Part shown: positions 8,529 to 17,298 of the stretch, in pieces | How the letters are laid out: the number at the start of each line of letters is the position of its first letter | How positions within the stretch are numbered: the first letter of the stretch is position 1 | Origin: Streptomyces sp. 1222.5 | GTDB lineage: Bacteria; Actinomycetota; Actinomycetes; Streptomycetales; Streptomycetaceae | Direction: 5' to 3' | NCBI RefSeq assembly: GCF_900105245.1 | Contig: NZ_FNSZ01000001.1 | Span: 7,624,001-7,688,000 of the forward strand | Length of the DNA: 64,000 bases | Position numbers and translations under genes: made by a program | Notes under the pieces: model-generated | What the model was told of the DNA's origin: nothing | Seen by the model: only the letters and a program-made list of their open reading frames with translations | The model's database searches: none

Positions 8529-8544
8529 ATTGGTCTAAACCACA
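8529..8544. promoter_or_regulatory. dre-like operator upstream of the HutC-type regulator
   Basis: ATTGGTCTAAACCACA; core TGGTCTAAACCA. The published DasR consensus ACTGGTCTAGACCACT differs at three of sixteen positions. It sits in an AT-richer stretch between the regulator start (8466) and the 3' end of the hydrolase gene (8609). Confidence 0.55.
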
Positions 8545-8608
8545 AGGGAAGAGCGGCCGGGTGGTTCGGCCGAAAGAGACCCGCGCCCGGCTCGCGTCGG
8601 CCCCGGTG

Positions 8609-9808
8609 TCACAGAGCCTGGTACAGAGCCTCGACGAGTGCCGTCTTCCGTGGGTCGTCGGCGATACGGGGGCCCATCCGGTTCATGACGTAGCCCAGCG
8701 ACACCCCCGCCTCCGGGTCGGCGAGCCCGCACGAGCCCCCGAACCCGTCATGACCGAAAGCCCGCGGGTTCGGGCCGTACGACCCGTGCGCCCCGCTGAG
8801 CCACAGCCCGAGTCCGATCTCCGTCTCGCCCTCGAAGCCGGCCCCGAGCACCAGATCGCGACAGCTTCCCTGCCCCTCGCGCACCCGCTCGGCCGCCTCG
8901 GGCGACAGGATCCGCCGGCCGCCGTACGTGCCGCGCCCGGCCAGGACGCCGTACAGCGCGGCCACGGCCCGGGCGGTGCCGTGCCCGTTCGCGGCCGGGA
9001 TCTCCGCCGCCCGCCACTCGGGCGAGTTCGCCTCGGCGGCACCGACCAGCGGATTGGCCAGGGCCGCCAGAGCCGCCGGCGCCAACTGCTGGAACACCGC
9101 GCTCTGTTCGCCGGCCGTCGCGGGTGAGGGGCGCACCAGCTCGGCGACGCGGCCCGCCTCCTTCGCCGGCAGCCCGAACGTGAAGTCGATCCCGAGCGGC
9201 CCGGTGACCTCCCGTTCCAGGAAGGCCCCCGGCCGCAGCCCCGAGATGCGCCGGACGACCTCGCCGACCAGGAAGCCGTACGTCAGCGCGTGGTACCCGG
9301 ACCGCGTGCCCGGCTCCCACCAGGGTTCCGTGCGCGCCAGCCGGGCGGTGGTCAGCTCCCAGTCGTACAGCTCGGACAGGGAGTGCGGCTCGCGCAGCCC
9401 GGACAGTCCGGCCCGGTGCGACAGCAGATGGCGTACCAGCACCCGTTCCTTGCCCGCCGCCGCGAACTCCGGCCAGTACGAGGCCACGGGGGCGTCCAGG
9501 TCGAGCAGCCCCCGGTCCGCGAGGATGTGCGCGCACAGCGCCACCGGGCCCTTGCCGGTCGACCACACGTTCACCAGTGTGTCCCGCGCCCAGGGCCGGG
9601 TGCGGTCCGCGTCCGCCCACCCGCCCCACAGGTCCACCACCGTCTCCCCGCCGACGGTGACCGCCACCGCGGCGCCGAGTTCGCCCCGCTCGCGGAAATT
9701 CGCCTCGAAGACCTCGCGGACCGCGGCGAACCGCGGGTCGCAGTGTCCCTCGACCCGGGCCCGCGCCGTCTCCTGCGTCTCGGTCCTCTGCGGTTCGTGC
9801 ACCGACAT
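8609..9808 (-). CDS. Class C beta-lactamase-fold serine hydrolase/esterase (EstB-like)
   Basis: 399-aa cytoplasmic (no signal peptide) member of the beta-lactamase/transpeptidase-like superfamily. The SxxK nucleophile motif STGK is at 83-86. A Tyr general-base motif lies in the region SGYHALTYG, and the C-terminal GHDGFGG stands in for the KTG/HxG box. Such proteins are usually carboxylesterases or amidohydrolases rather than true beta-lactamases. The start is ATG 9808. A TetR-type palindrome lies about 65 bp upstream. It may form a transcription unit with the downstream GntR gene. The substrate is unknown. Confidence 0.88.
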   Translation of the reverse strand: MSVHEPQRTETQETARARVEGHCDPRFAAVREVFEANFRERGELGAAVAVTVGGETVVDLWGGWADADRTRPWARDTLVNVWSTGKGPVALCAHILADRGLLDLDAPVASYWPEFAAAGKERVLVRHLLSHRAGLSGLREPHSLSELYDWELTTARLARTEPWWEPGTRSGYHALTYGFLVGEVVRRISGLRPGAFLEREVTGPLGIDFTFGLPAKEAGRVAELVRPSPATAGEQSAVFQQLAPAALAALANPLVGAAEANSPEWRAAEIPAANGHGTARAVAALYGVLAGRGTYGGRRILSPEAAERVREGQGSCRDLVLGAGFEGETEIGLGLWLSGAHGSYGPNPRAFGHDGFGGSCGLADPEAGVSLGYVMNRMGPRIADDPRKTALVEALYQAL

Positions 9809-9871
9809 GCGGCCTCCGTCGTCGCCGTGGAGCCCCGGCCGCGACGCTGCGAACGGGGCAGAGTGAACGTA

Positions 9872-9883
9872 CCGACTGGTCGG
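9872..9883. promoter_or_regulatory. TetR-type palindrome upstream of the serine hydrolase
   Basis: CCGAC-TG-GTCGG: perfect 5-bp arms around a 2-bp centre, embedded in GTACCGACTGGTCGGACT, the layout typical for TetR-family sites in actinobacteria. No TetR gene is present within about 10 kb, so the regulator would act in trans. Confidence 0.35.
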
Positions 9884-9935
9884 ACTGGAGGGAAGGGGGA
9901 AAGGGCGGCGGGGACCGCCCCCGCACTGCTCCGCG

Positions 9936-10899
9936 CTACGCGTACGACCGCAGCCAGTGCAGCTGCGCCGCCTCCTGATAGGGGCCGCCGCCCTAGTGGT
10001 CGTTGAAGTCGTAGACCTCGATCGCCTTGTCCTCGTGCGCCCAGGCGTTGAACGCGGCGAACACGGTCGACGGCGGGCAGGTCTGGTCCTCCAGGGCGGC
10101 CGAGAACAGGGCCGGGGCCCGGCCGCGTGCGGCGAAGTGCACCCCGTCGAAATAGGACAGGGTGCGCAGCACGTCCGCCGCGCGGCCTCGGTGCGTCTTC
10201 AGGAACAGGGCGATCTCCCGGTACGGATGACGGTCGGTCAGTGTCGCCGCGCGCGGGAAGTCGCACAGGAACGGCACGTCCGGGGCGACCGCGACCAGGT
10301 CCGGGACCAGGCCGCCCACCGCGAGGGAGATACCGCCGCCCTGGCTGGCGCCGAGCGCCACGGTCCGCGTCGCGTCGGCCGGCGGATGCGAACGGGCCGC
10401 CTCGACCGCGCGGACGGCGTCCGTGAACACCCGGCGGTAGTAGTAGTTCTCGGGGGCGTCCACGCCCCGGGTCAGGAACCCCGGGTAGGCCGGCGCCGCT
10501 CCCACCGGGTCCGCGGTGCCGCCACCGCCGTCCCAGGCGCTGCCCGCGCGTGTCCATCATGAAGTGCGCCCGGCCGCTCGACGCCCACAGCAGGTTCTCG
10601 TGCGGCAGCCCACGCCCGCCGCCGTAGCCGAGGAACTCGACGACCAGCGGCAGCGGTTCCGTCGCGCCGGCCGGCAGCCGCAACCAGCCCTTGACGGGGT
10701 GGCCGCCGAAGCCGGCGAACGTGACGTCGTACACCTCGACCGTGGACAGTCCGCTCTCCACCCGCTCGAAGCGGGCGCCCAGTTCGTGCTCACGCGCCTC
10801 CTGGAGGGTTCCGTCCCAGAACGTGTCGAAGTCCTCGGGCGCGGTGGACTCACCGCGGTACGCGCGCAGTTCGTCGAGGGGGAGGTCGAACAGGGGCAT
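9936..10899 (-). pseudogene. Acetyl xylan esterase / cephalosporin-C deacetylase-like gene (CE7), doubly disrupted
   Basis: The family is an alpha/beta hydrolase that deacetylates xylo-oligosaccharides or cephalosporins. The N-terminal half starts at ATG 10899 and runs MPLFDLPLDELRAYRG to HFMMDTRGQ. At about 10540 the frame shifts: one copy of a 5-bp tandem unit GGCAG appears to be missing relative to the family sequence RGQGSAW. The rest, with nucleophile motif GASQGGG and a His-containing end, continues in another frame. A second lesion, TAG at 9993-9995 where family members have GAG (Glu), removes the last 18 residues before the natural stop at 9936. Two independent lesions argue for true decay rather than one read error. 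The TGATG overlap with the upstream gene shows it was once coupled. Confidence 0.8.
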
Positions 10900-11429
10900 C
10901 AACAACCGCCTTTCAGGTACTTGCCGTCCGGGGCGAACGAGTGGGTGAAGGTGAAGGCGTGCGGCGCGGAGCCGTGGTCGTGGAGGTGCTCCAGCCGGGA
11001 GACCCCGTCCTGCCAGGTGGGTGTCGCGCCGTCGGAGACCCACCAGCTCACGTGACTCGGGTGCCCTGTCCTCTCGAACCAGTCGTGACGTGTGTTCAGC
11101 GCCGCGCGGTGCAGACCGGTGTAGACGGCGTCGAAGGCGGGGCGCAGGCCGGTCCAGAGCGAGAGGGTCGCGGCCAGGGCGGTCGTCTCCGCCGTACGGC
11201 CCTTGCCGTACCAGGTCGGTACGACGAACTCTCCCCACGCACCCCAGTCCGCGCCGAAGAGCACGCCCCGTTCCGCGTCTGCCGCTTCAGCACGCGCGAG
11301 GTAGCCGGGGTGCTGACCGATCATCTGGTAGACGGCCTCACCCATGTCGTAGAACTCTTGCGTGAGAGGTGCGGGATCGGCGAGAGGTGCCTTCAGGACG
11401 CCGAAGGTGTACAGCGCGAGATGGGGCAT
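10899..11429 (-). CDS. DUF3291 domain protein
   Basis: 176-aa protein with the DUF3291 layout: LYTFGVLKAP, repeated short aromatic motifs (WGEFVVPTWY, WVSDGATPTW), and a conserved ending HAFTFTHSFAPDG. The family is structurally like dimeric alpha/beta-barrel monooxygenases such as antibiotic-biosynthesis monooxygenase folds, but no activity has been assigned. I chose ATG 11429 because the protein then begins with the conserved MPHLALYTFG; the ribosome binding site (AGGAAG) is only fair. Its TGA shares bases with the ATG of the downstream broken esterase gene. Confidence 0.8.
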   Translation of the reverse strand: MPHLALYTFGVLKAPLADPAPLTQEFYDMGEAVYQMIGQHPGYLARAEAADAERGVLFGADWGAWGEFVVPTWYGKGRTAETTALAATLSLWTGLRPAFDAVYTGLHRAALNTRHDWFERTGHPSHVSWWVSDGATPTWQDGVSRLEHLHDHGSAPHAFTFTHSFAPDGKYLKGGC

Positions 11430-11790
11430 GCGTCTCTTCCTGGTCGGGGGTGCCTGGTGTGGGCTTACGTCCTGGGGGCGAGGATCCGCGGGGCGTGATG
11501 GACTCATCCCGTCGCGGGGGGCTCAGCCCGAAGGAACTCCTGTGTGAGCGTGGGCGATCGCCGAGGACCAGGTGAAGGTAGCTGCCTCCGCGGGCCATGT
11601 CGAAGTTGCGTTTTCCGGGTGCAAGTGGCCTCTCGCACCGGCCATCCCGGGGGCCGGGGCGGTGATGGTCGGGGCAGGCCGCGGGGTGCAAGTGACCCAC
11701 TTCGCCGGGCGGTTCGCCCGCCCCGCCGGTCCGTCCACTTCTCCGCCGTCCGGTGAGTCAGCCCGCGTCGGCCCGCCGTACGCGGACGTG
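11430..11790. other. Intergenic region with a short direct repeat
   Basis: 361 bp upstream of the DUF3291 gene, past the 3' end of the Rv1733c-type gene. It contains GGGTGCAAGTG twice (11617-11627 and 11684-11694, 67 bp apart, same orientation), which could be operator half-sites. No gene is supported. Confidence 0.35.
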
Positions 11791-12375
11791 TCACGTCCTC
11801 GGCTGGGTCCACCTCGGGCCCGTCCTGGCCCATTCCCGCTCCCACTCGGCCAGCCGGTGGCGGAGCGCGAACCGCCGGGCGATCGCGTGCCCGAGGAGCA
11901 CCGCGCCGGCCGCGCCGCCCGCCGCGCACAGGCCGAACGTCACCGAGTGCTGCCAGACCGCCACGTCGTCGGGCGGCGGTGCGACACTGCGGCCCCTGGA
12001 GTCGAGCCACACGGGAACGACCTCACCGGTGTGCGTCCCCGCCGGGACACGGGCCCACGCCGTTCGGGGTGCCTTTCCCGGCTCCGTCCAGCGCACCTGG
12101 GCGCGATGGGGATGCCGGCCGTCGCCCTGCTTGGAGGCCAGCCGATCGGGCGGGTCGCCGATCACCGTGGCCCGCACCTGGTGACGTTCGGCCCGCTGAG
12201 CCGCGGCGAGCGACCGTGCCTGATCGTGGGCGTGCAGTCCCGCGGCGATCCCGACCAGCGGTACGACCACGGACAGCAGGACGGCGACCACCAGCACCGT
12301 CCACGCCTCCACGACGTCCGACCGGCGTCGCAGCGGATTGCGCCGCCAGCGCCAGCCACGCACCCGGGTACGCAT
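11791..12375 (-). CDS. Rv1733c-family membrane protein
   Basis: 194-aa protein with two transmembrane helices (about residues 22-48 and 140-165) bracketing an extracytoplasmic domain with the pattern VRWTEPGKAPRTAWARVPAGTHTGEVVPVWLDSRG, the signature of actinobacterial Rv1733c-like proteins. The start ATG 12375 has an excellent ribosome binding site (AGGAGG, six bases upstream); longer starts are less likely. The mycobacterial namesake is induced in dormancy, but no biochemical function is known. There is no operon partner. Confidence 0.85.
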   Translation of the reverse strand: MRTRVRGWRWRRNPLRRRSDVVEAWTVLVVAVLLSVVVPLVGIAAGLHAHDQARSLAAAQRAERHQVRATVIGDPPDRLASKQGDGRHPHRAQVRWTEPGKAPRTAWARVPAGTHTGEVVPVWLDSRGRSVAPPPDDVAVWQHSVTFGLCAAGGAAGAVLLGHAIARRFALRHRLAEWEREWARTGPRWTQPRT

Positions 12376-13108
12376 GTCCACCTCCTCGCCGGGGCGGGAG
12401 GGTTGGAGCGAGCCGGTCCTCGGGCCCGGCGCCCCCTCCGCCCGCGCACGCGCGTCCACACCCGTCTCGTACCCCGTACGGGGCAGCTCGCGCATGCCGC
12501 GAACCGCGAGTTCGAGCCCGCGTGAAGCACGGAACGCGCCATGCGCCCCACCATCGCGCGACCGACCTCCTCGCGCGACCGGAGTACAGGGCGCAGGCAC
12601 GCGGCTACGGACAGTCGCTGGCTGCTGGGGTCTCCGGGCGGGGGCGAGCGACGGCTGCCGGCCGAAGGGCCGGGGTCTCGTCCCGGCGAGAACCCGGGGT
12701 GGCCGAGGGTCTGTGAGGGCGTCGGATTCCGGCTGAGGCAGGTCCCCAGCGGGCGGGAGCGTTCGGCTCGAAAGGGGGCTCGTCTCGGCGGAGATGTGCG
12801 GTGGTCGTCCGTGCCGAGGCGGTGCCGCGCTCTCTCCCGCGTCCTGGGACGCCGGAAGAGGTGCGGGATTCCCGTCCCGCGCGGGCGGCGGCCCGTGTCG
12901 GGAGGCTATGACGGCTCTGGTCCGAGGCGTCGAGCCGGGCGACCGACGCGGTCGGGGCCTTCGGCCTGCGCCCACGTCCTGGGCCGTGCGCGAGGGCCTC
13001 CGCCGCGCCCGCCTGATCTCGCCTGAGGCGACCGGCTGATCTCAGCCGAGGCCTCCGCTGATCTCAACTCAAGCGCCGGCCGGAGGTCGGCCGAAGCGCA
13101 CAACTGCC
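12376..13108. other. Long non-coding stretch with degenerate repeats
   Basis: 733 bp without a supportable gene. Near its right end CTGATCTC occurs three times at 22-23 bp spacing (13013-13020, 13036-13043, 13058-13065), each followed by a loosely similar CTGAG/CCGAGG-like segment. They lie just past the stop of the flavin reductase gene and may be remnants of a duplicated terminator region. Confidence 0.35.
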
Positions 13109-13889
13109 TCAGCCGAAGCGTTCGATGCGGATGCGTTCCGCCGGCTGGCCCGCCTCGACCAGGAGGCGGGAGGCGTGTTCGGCGAAGCCGTTGGAGCCGC
13201 ACACGTAGGCCTCCCAGCCGTCGGTCGGCCGCTCGGTCAGGAGCGATGCGACGTGTGCGGCCGTCATACGCCCCACCGGAACCCCCGCCGGGGCGCTGCG
13301 GGTGTACACCGGCGTCGTCTCCGTACCCAGTTCCCGCGCGTAGATCAGTGCTTCGGGGGTCCGCGCGGACACCAGCATCCGCAGCGGCACGGTGAGGCCG
13401 CGCCTGCGGTGGTGGCGGACCATCGACATCAGCGGCACGATCCCGGAGCCGGCCCCGAGCAGCAGCGCGGGTCGGTCGCCGGGCCAGGCGAAGAAGCCGC
13501 TCAACGGGCCGCGCACCTCGATCGTGTCGCCGGGCCGGGCCACCGTGTGGAACCACCCGGAGACCTCCCCGTCCGGCACCCGGTCCAGGGTCAGCTCGAT
13601 GTGCCCGGAGTCGTCGGGCGCCGACGCGATCGAGTAGTGGCGCTGCGCCACATAGCCGTCCGGGGCGGTAAGCCGCAGCATCAGGTGCTGGCCGGGCAGA
13701 TGGCCCGCCCACCGCGGCACCGCGAGCCGGAAGGTCGAAGCGTGGGGGGTCTCGCGCCGGATCTCCGTCAGGGTGGCGGTCTGCCACGTCGCGGCCACCT
13801 GACCGCTCACCTCGATGCGCCCGGGCACGGCGAACCGCGGCACGCCGGCGCCGGCCGGGGCGGGGGAGTTCGCGCTGCTCGTCACCGTC

Positions 13890-13897
<8 letters not shown>
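13109..13897 (-). CDS. Flavodoxin/ferredoxin reductase-like FAD/NAD(P)H oxidoreductase
   Basis: 262-aa reductase of the FNR superfamily. The FAD-binding beta barrel carries QRHYSIASAP (the RxYS motif). The nucleotide-binding domain carries GAGSGIVPLMSMVRHH and the C-terminal YVCGSNGF. No ferredoxin or globin domain is fused. The gene overlaps the upstream sulfite-oxidase-like gene by 8 bp (GTG start inside its end), so the two are coupled. The pairing suggests this protein supplies electrons to, or accepts them from, the molybdoenzyme, like the MsrQ/MsrP or YedZ/YedY logic but soluble. Signature motifs are clear; the physiological partner is inferred from order. Confidence 0.88.
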
Positions 13898-14495
<598 letters not shown>

Positions 14496-14734
14496 GGTTC
14501 AACCGTACTGTGTCGTTCCGCGTGCCCCGGCCCTGGTCATCGGTGTGCGCCGGCCGGATCATTGCGGCCGCGTGAACTCTCCCCCGGCGGGGGAATAGGG
14601 GTCCGCCGCTCCTGCTTGCCCTTCAGTGCGGCGCTCAGTGCCGGCTCCGGTGGCCGGTGACGATGCCGGAGGAGCGAGGAGAGGAAGAGGATGCGCAAGG
14701 CCCCCGTCTGCAGGACCGTGATCGAGGTGACCGC

Positions 14735-15496
14735 GTGAGCCTCACCACCGGTTCCGGCGACCCCGGCCCGAGTGCCGCCGGCGTCCCCCACGTCCTCGAC
14801 AACCCCGCCCTCGCCTCCCTGACGGGCCCGCACGCCCATTTCGCCGAGCGGCGCGGCCGGGTGCTGCGCTACCCCGTCGACGTGTCGCCGTGGCTGGCGC
14901 TGCCCGCCGATCCGGACGCGCGGGACTGGGCGGACCTCGCCGCGCTGGCCGGTCCGGGGGCCGAGGTCCCGCTGCCCGGTTTCCGCGGTCAGGTGCCGGC
15001 GGACTGGGAGATCACCTTCCGGATCGAGGGGGTGCAGCTCGTGGACGACGGCCTGGCCGCCGCACCGGACGCGGAGGCGGTCCGGCTCGGCCCGGCGGAC
15101 GTACCCGAGATGCTCGACCTCGTCGCGCGCACCCGGCCGGGCCCGTTCCTGCCCCGCACCGTCGAACTCGGCACCTACCTCGGCATCCGTCGCGACGGCG
15201 CGCTGATCGCCATGGCGGGGGAGCGGCTGCACCCGCCGGGCTGGACCGAGATCAGCGCGGTCTGCACGGACCCCGCGTTCCGCGGGAAGGGGCTGGCCGG
15301 CCGCCTGATCCTCGCGGTCGCCCACGGCATCCGGGAGCGGGGCGAGACACCGTTCCTGCACACGAGCGCCGAGAACGCGAGTGCCATCCGGCTGTACGAG
15401 TCCCTCGGCTTCCGGCTGCGCCGCCGTACGGCGTTCCTGGCCGCGCGGGCGCCCGAGCGGCTGGCGGACGGCCTGGCCGCGGTGCCGGTGGCGTAG
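14735..15496 (+). CDS. GNAT-family N-acetyltransferase (FR47-like C-terminal domain)
   Basis: 253-aa protein. The N-terminal half (1-120) is a divergent domain. The C-terminal GNAT domain has ISAVCTDPAFRGKGLAGRLILAVAHGI, where RGKGLAG is the acetyl-CoA pyrophosphate loop, followed by HTSAENASAIRLYESLGF, a typical motif B. GTG 14735 is chosen because GAGGTGA lies four bases upstream; an upstream ATG (14657) would add 26 charged residues without family support. The acceptor is unknown. It is divergent from the sulfite-oxidase-like gene and convergent with marR. Confidence 0.85.
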   Translation: MSLTTGSGDPGPSAAGVPHVLDNPALASLTGPHAHFAERRGRVLRYPVDVSPWLALPADPDARDWADLAALAGPGAEVPLPGFRGQVPADWEITFRIEGVQLVDDGLAAAPDAEAVRLGPADVPEMLDLVARTRPGPFLPRTVELGTYLGIRRDGALIAMAGERLHPPGWTEISAVCTDPAFRGKGLAGRLILAVAHGIRERGETPFLHTSAENASAIRLYESLGFRLRRRTAFLAARAPERLADGLAAVPVA

Positions 15497-15517
15497 CCGG
15501 ACGCCGGGCGGGCTCCG

Positions 15518-15964
15518 TCAGTCGGAGTCCGCGCCGGCCGGCCCGGCGTTGTACCGCTCCAGATAGGCCGCGAACCGGATCAAGTCCTCCGCCGGCCAGG
15601 TGGCGAGCCGCTCCCGGAACGCGGCCCGGCGGCTGCGGGTGACCTGGGCGAGGATCTCCTCGCCGGCCCCGGTCAGATGCAGCACCTGGACCCGGTGGTC
15701 CTCCGGGTCCAGCCGGCGTTCGATCAGCCCGGCCCGCTCCAGCGCGGCCACCTGGCGGCTCACCGTGGACTTGTCCAGGGCGTAGTGGGCCGCCAGATCG
15801 GTGGCCCGGCAGCCGCCGCGCTCCTCCAGGTGCCCGAGAAGGGTGTACGACACCAGGGACAGCTCGGGGTGCATGCGTCCCGCCGAGGCGCGGGCCCGGC
15901 GCGCGAAGACCGTCATCTCGCGCTGGATGGTCTCGACGGCCGACTCCGACTCCGCTGTGCTCAC
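15518..15964 (-). CDS. MarR-family transcriptional regulator
   Basis: 148-aa MarR protein. The winged helix has CRATDLAAHYALDKSTVSRQVAALERAGLIERR followed by the wing EDHRVQVLHLT, flanked by dimerisation helices. The GTG start (15964) follows GGAGGAGGT. It is divergent from a membrane transporter gene, with a perfect palindrome in the 83-bp intergenic region, the classic arrangement of a MarR repressor controlling an efflux gene and itself. The effector is unknown. Confidence 0.93.
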   Translation of the reverse strand: MSTAESESAVETIQREMTVFARRARASAGRMHPELSLVSYTLLGHLEERGGCRATDLAAHYALDKSTVSRQVAALERAGLIERRLDPEDHRVQVLHLTGAGEEILAQVTRSRRAAFRERLATWPAEDLIRFAAYLERYNAGPAGADSD

Positions 15965-15987
15965 GGGAATACCTCCTCCGGTGTTCT

Positions 15988-16004
15988 AGTTGTATAGTAC
16001 AACT
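15988..16004. promoter_or_regulatory. MarR operator: perfect palindrome
   Basis: AGTTGTA-TAG-TACAACT, 7-bp perfect arms with a 3-bp centre, in the marR/transporter intergenic region. The minus-strand reading contains TACTAT/TATACA, which could serve as the marR -10 element, so binding would block that promoter. Confidence 0.7.
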
Positions 16005-16047
16005 GAACTGAGAGTTGCATAAGCCAACCATTTGGAGGTCGTGCGCG

Positions 16048-17154
16048 ATGAGGTCACCGGCACTGCGCCATGTGCTCACGCACCTGGTCACCCCGCTGCT
16101 GATGTGCATAGGCATGGGGCTGGCGTACATGGGGGCCTTCGTCACCCCCGAGCCGCACCACCTGCCGGTGGCGGTCGTCGGCAGCGGCCCCCGGGCCAAG
16201 GTCTTCGCGCAGACGGTGAAGGACACCGCGGGGGACAGGCTCGACGTCCGTACCGTCGCCACCCGTGCCGACGCCATCGGTCTGCTGAAGTCGCGCGAGG
16301 TGACCGGCGCCTACGTGACCAGCGCCAGGACCCCCGAGCTGATGGTGGCCACGGCCGCCTCCGACATGGGCGCGACGGCCGTGGAGAAGGTGTTCACGCC
16401 GGTCGCCGCGAAGGAGGGCGCGCCGCTGAAGGTCACCGACGTGGCCGCGCCGGTCGCCGACGACCCCACCGGGCAGGGGCTGTTCTTCCTGCTGATCGCC
16501 CTGAGCATCGGTTCCTACGCCTCGGTCGCCGCGCTCGGTGCCGCGGGTGCCGCCCTCGCGATGCGGGTGCGCGCACTGCTCGCCGTCGGCGTCTCCGCCG
16601 TGGTCAGCGGCATCGGCGCGCTGCTCGCCGGGCCGGTGTTCCACCTCGCGCACCACGATCTCGCCGGCGTGTGGGGGATGGCCTGGCTGTACTCGGCGGG
16701 CATCCTCCTGATCGGCGTCGGCCTGCACACCTTCCTCAAGCGCTGGACCACGCTGACCATGATGGTGCTGTTCGTGATGCTGAACTTCACGAGCTCCGGC
16801 GGGTTGTTCCGGCCCGAGCTGCAGAACGGCTTCTTCGGCTCCCTGCACGCCTTCTGGAACGGCGCGGGCCTCGTCGAGGGCGTCCGCAGCCTGCTGTACT
16901 TCGACGGTGACGGCCTTGCGTCCAACGCGTGGACCCTGGTGGTCTGGCTGCTCGTGGGCCTCGCGGTGACCGGCCTCGCGGCCCTGTACGAGCGGCCCCG
17001 CCGGGCTCGGCACGCGGCCGCGACCGGGAGCCCGCTCGTGCCCGGGACCACCACCGGGTCCCCCGAACCCGTCGCGGAGCCGGACGCCGTACGGGCGGCG
17101 CGGGCGGCCGAGGAAGAGGCCGAGGAAGAGGCCGAGGAGACGGTCGGCGTCTGA
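16048..17154 (+). CDS. ABC-2 / YhgE-Pip-type multispanning membrane protein (putative efflux)
   Basis: 368-aa membrane protein. One N-terminal helix (about 8-28) is followed by a large extracytoplasmic domain (30-145) with a PVAVVG.GPRAKVFAQTV pattern and Ala/Val-rich repeats, then five helices (about 150-325) and an acidic Glu-rich C-terminal tail. This is the topology of ABC-2/YhgE-like permeases, without an ATPase gene nearby. The start ATG 16048 has GGAGGTC upstream. The MarR operator in front implies inducible export of a toxic compound; that role is inferred from context. Confidence 0.8.
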   Translation: MRSPALRHVLTHLVTPLLMCIGMGLAYMGAFVTPEPHHLPVAVVGSGPRAKVFAQTVKDTAGDRLDVRTVATRADAIGLLKSREVTGAYVTSARTPELMVATAASDMGATAVEKVFTPVAAKEGAPLKVTDVAAPVADDPTGQGLFFLLIALSIGSYASVAALGAAGAALAMRVRALLAVGVSAVVSGIGALLAGPVFHLAHHDLAGVWGMAWLYSAGILLIGVGLHTFLKRWTTLTMMVLFVMLNFTSSGGLFRPELQNGFFGSLHAFWNGAGLVEGVRSLLYFDGDGLASNAWTLVVWLLVGLAVTGLAALYERPRRARHAAATGSPLVPGTTTGSPEPVAEPDAVRAARAAEEEAEEEAEETVGV

Positions 17155-17160
17155 CCTTCG

Positions 17161-17216
17161 GGCCGGCACCGGCCGGGAAGCCCGGCGCCCGACCTGCTGG
17201 CCGGCACCGGCCGGGA
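17161..17216. terminator. Two direct copies of a self-complementary 18-mer between convergent genes
   Basis: GGCCGGCACCGGCCGGGA occurs at 17161-17178 and 17199-17216. Each copy can fold on itself (GGCCGG/CCGGCC arms). Location just past the transporter stop and before the convergent VWA gene suggests transcription termination; there is no U-tract, as is usual in this genus. Confidence 0.45.
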
Positions 17217-17298
17217 CAGGGGTCCGCGCCCACCCGGGGCGGGCACCCTCGACGTCTCCGGCCGCGGCCCGGCCCCCCGCACCGGTGGCCGCGCCCCG

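Noticed and set aside
8609..9808. Beta-lactamase-fold gene as an antibiotic-resistance beta-lactamase
   Set aside because: No signal peptide and an HDG-type motif instead of KTG; esterase-like members of the family are much more common.
13013..13065. Three CTGATCTC repeats as a possible CRISPR or iteron array
   Set aside because: Units are 8 bp with poorly conserved 14-15-bp interspaces; only three copies. More likely remnants of a duplicated 3' region.
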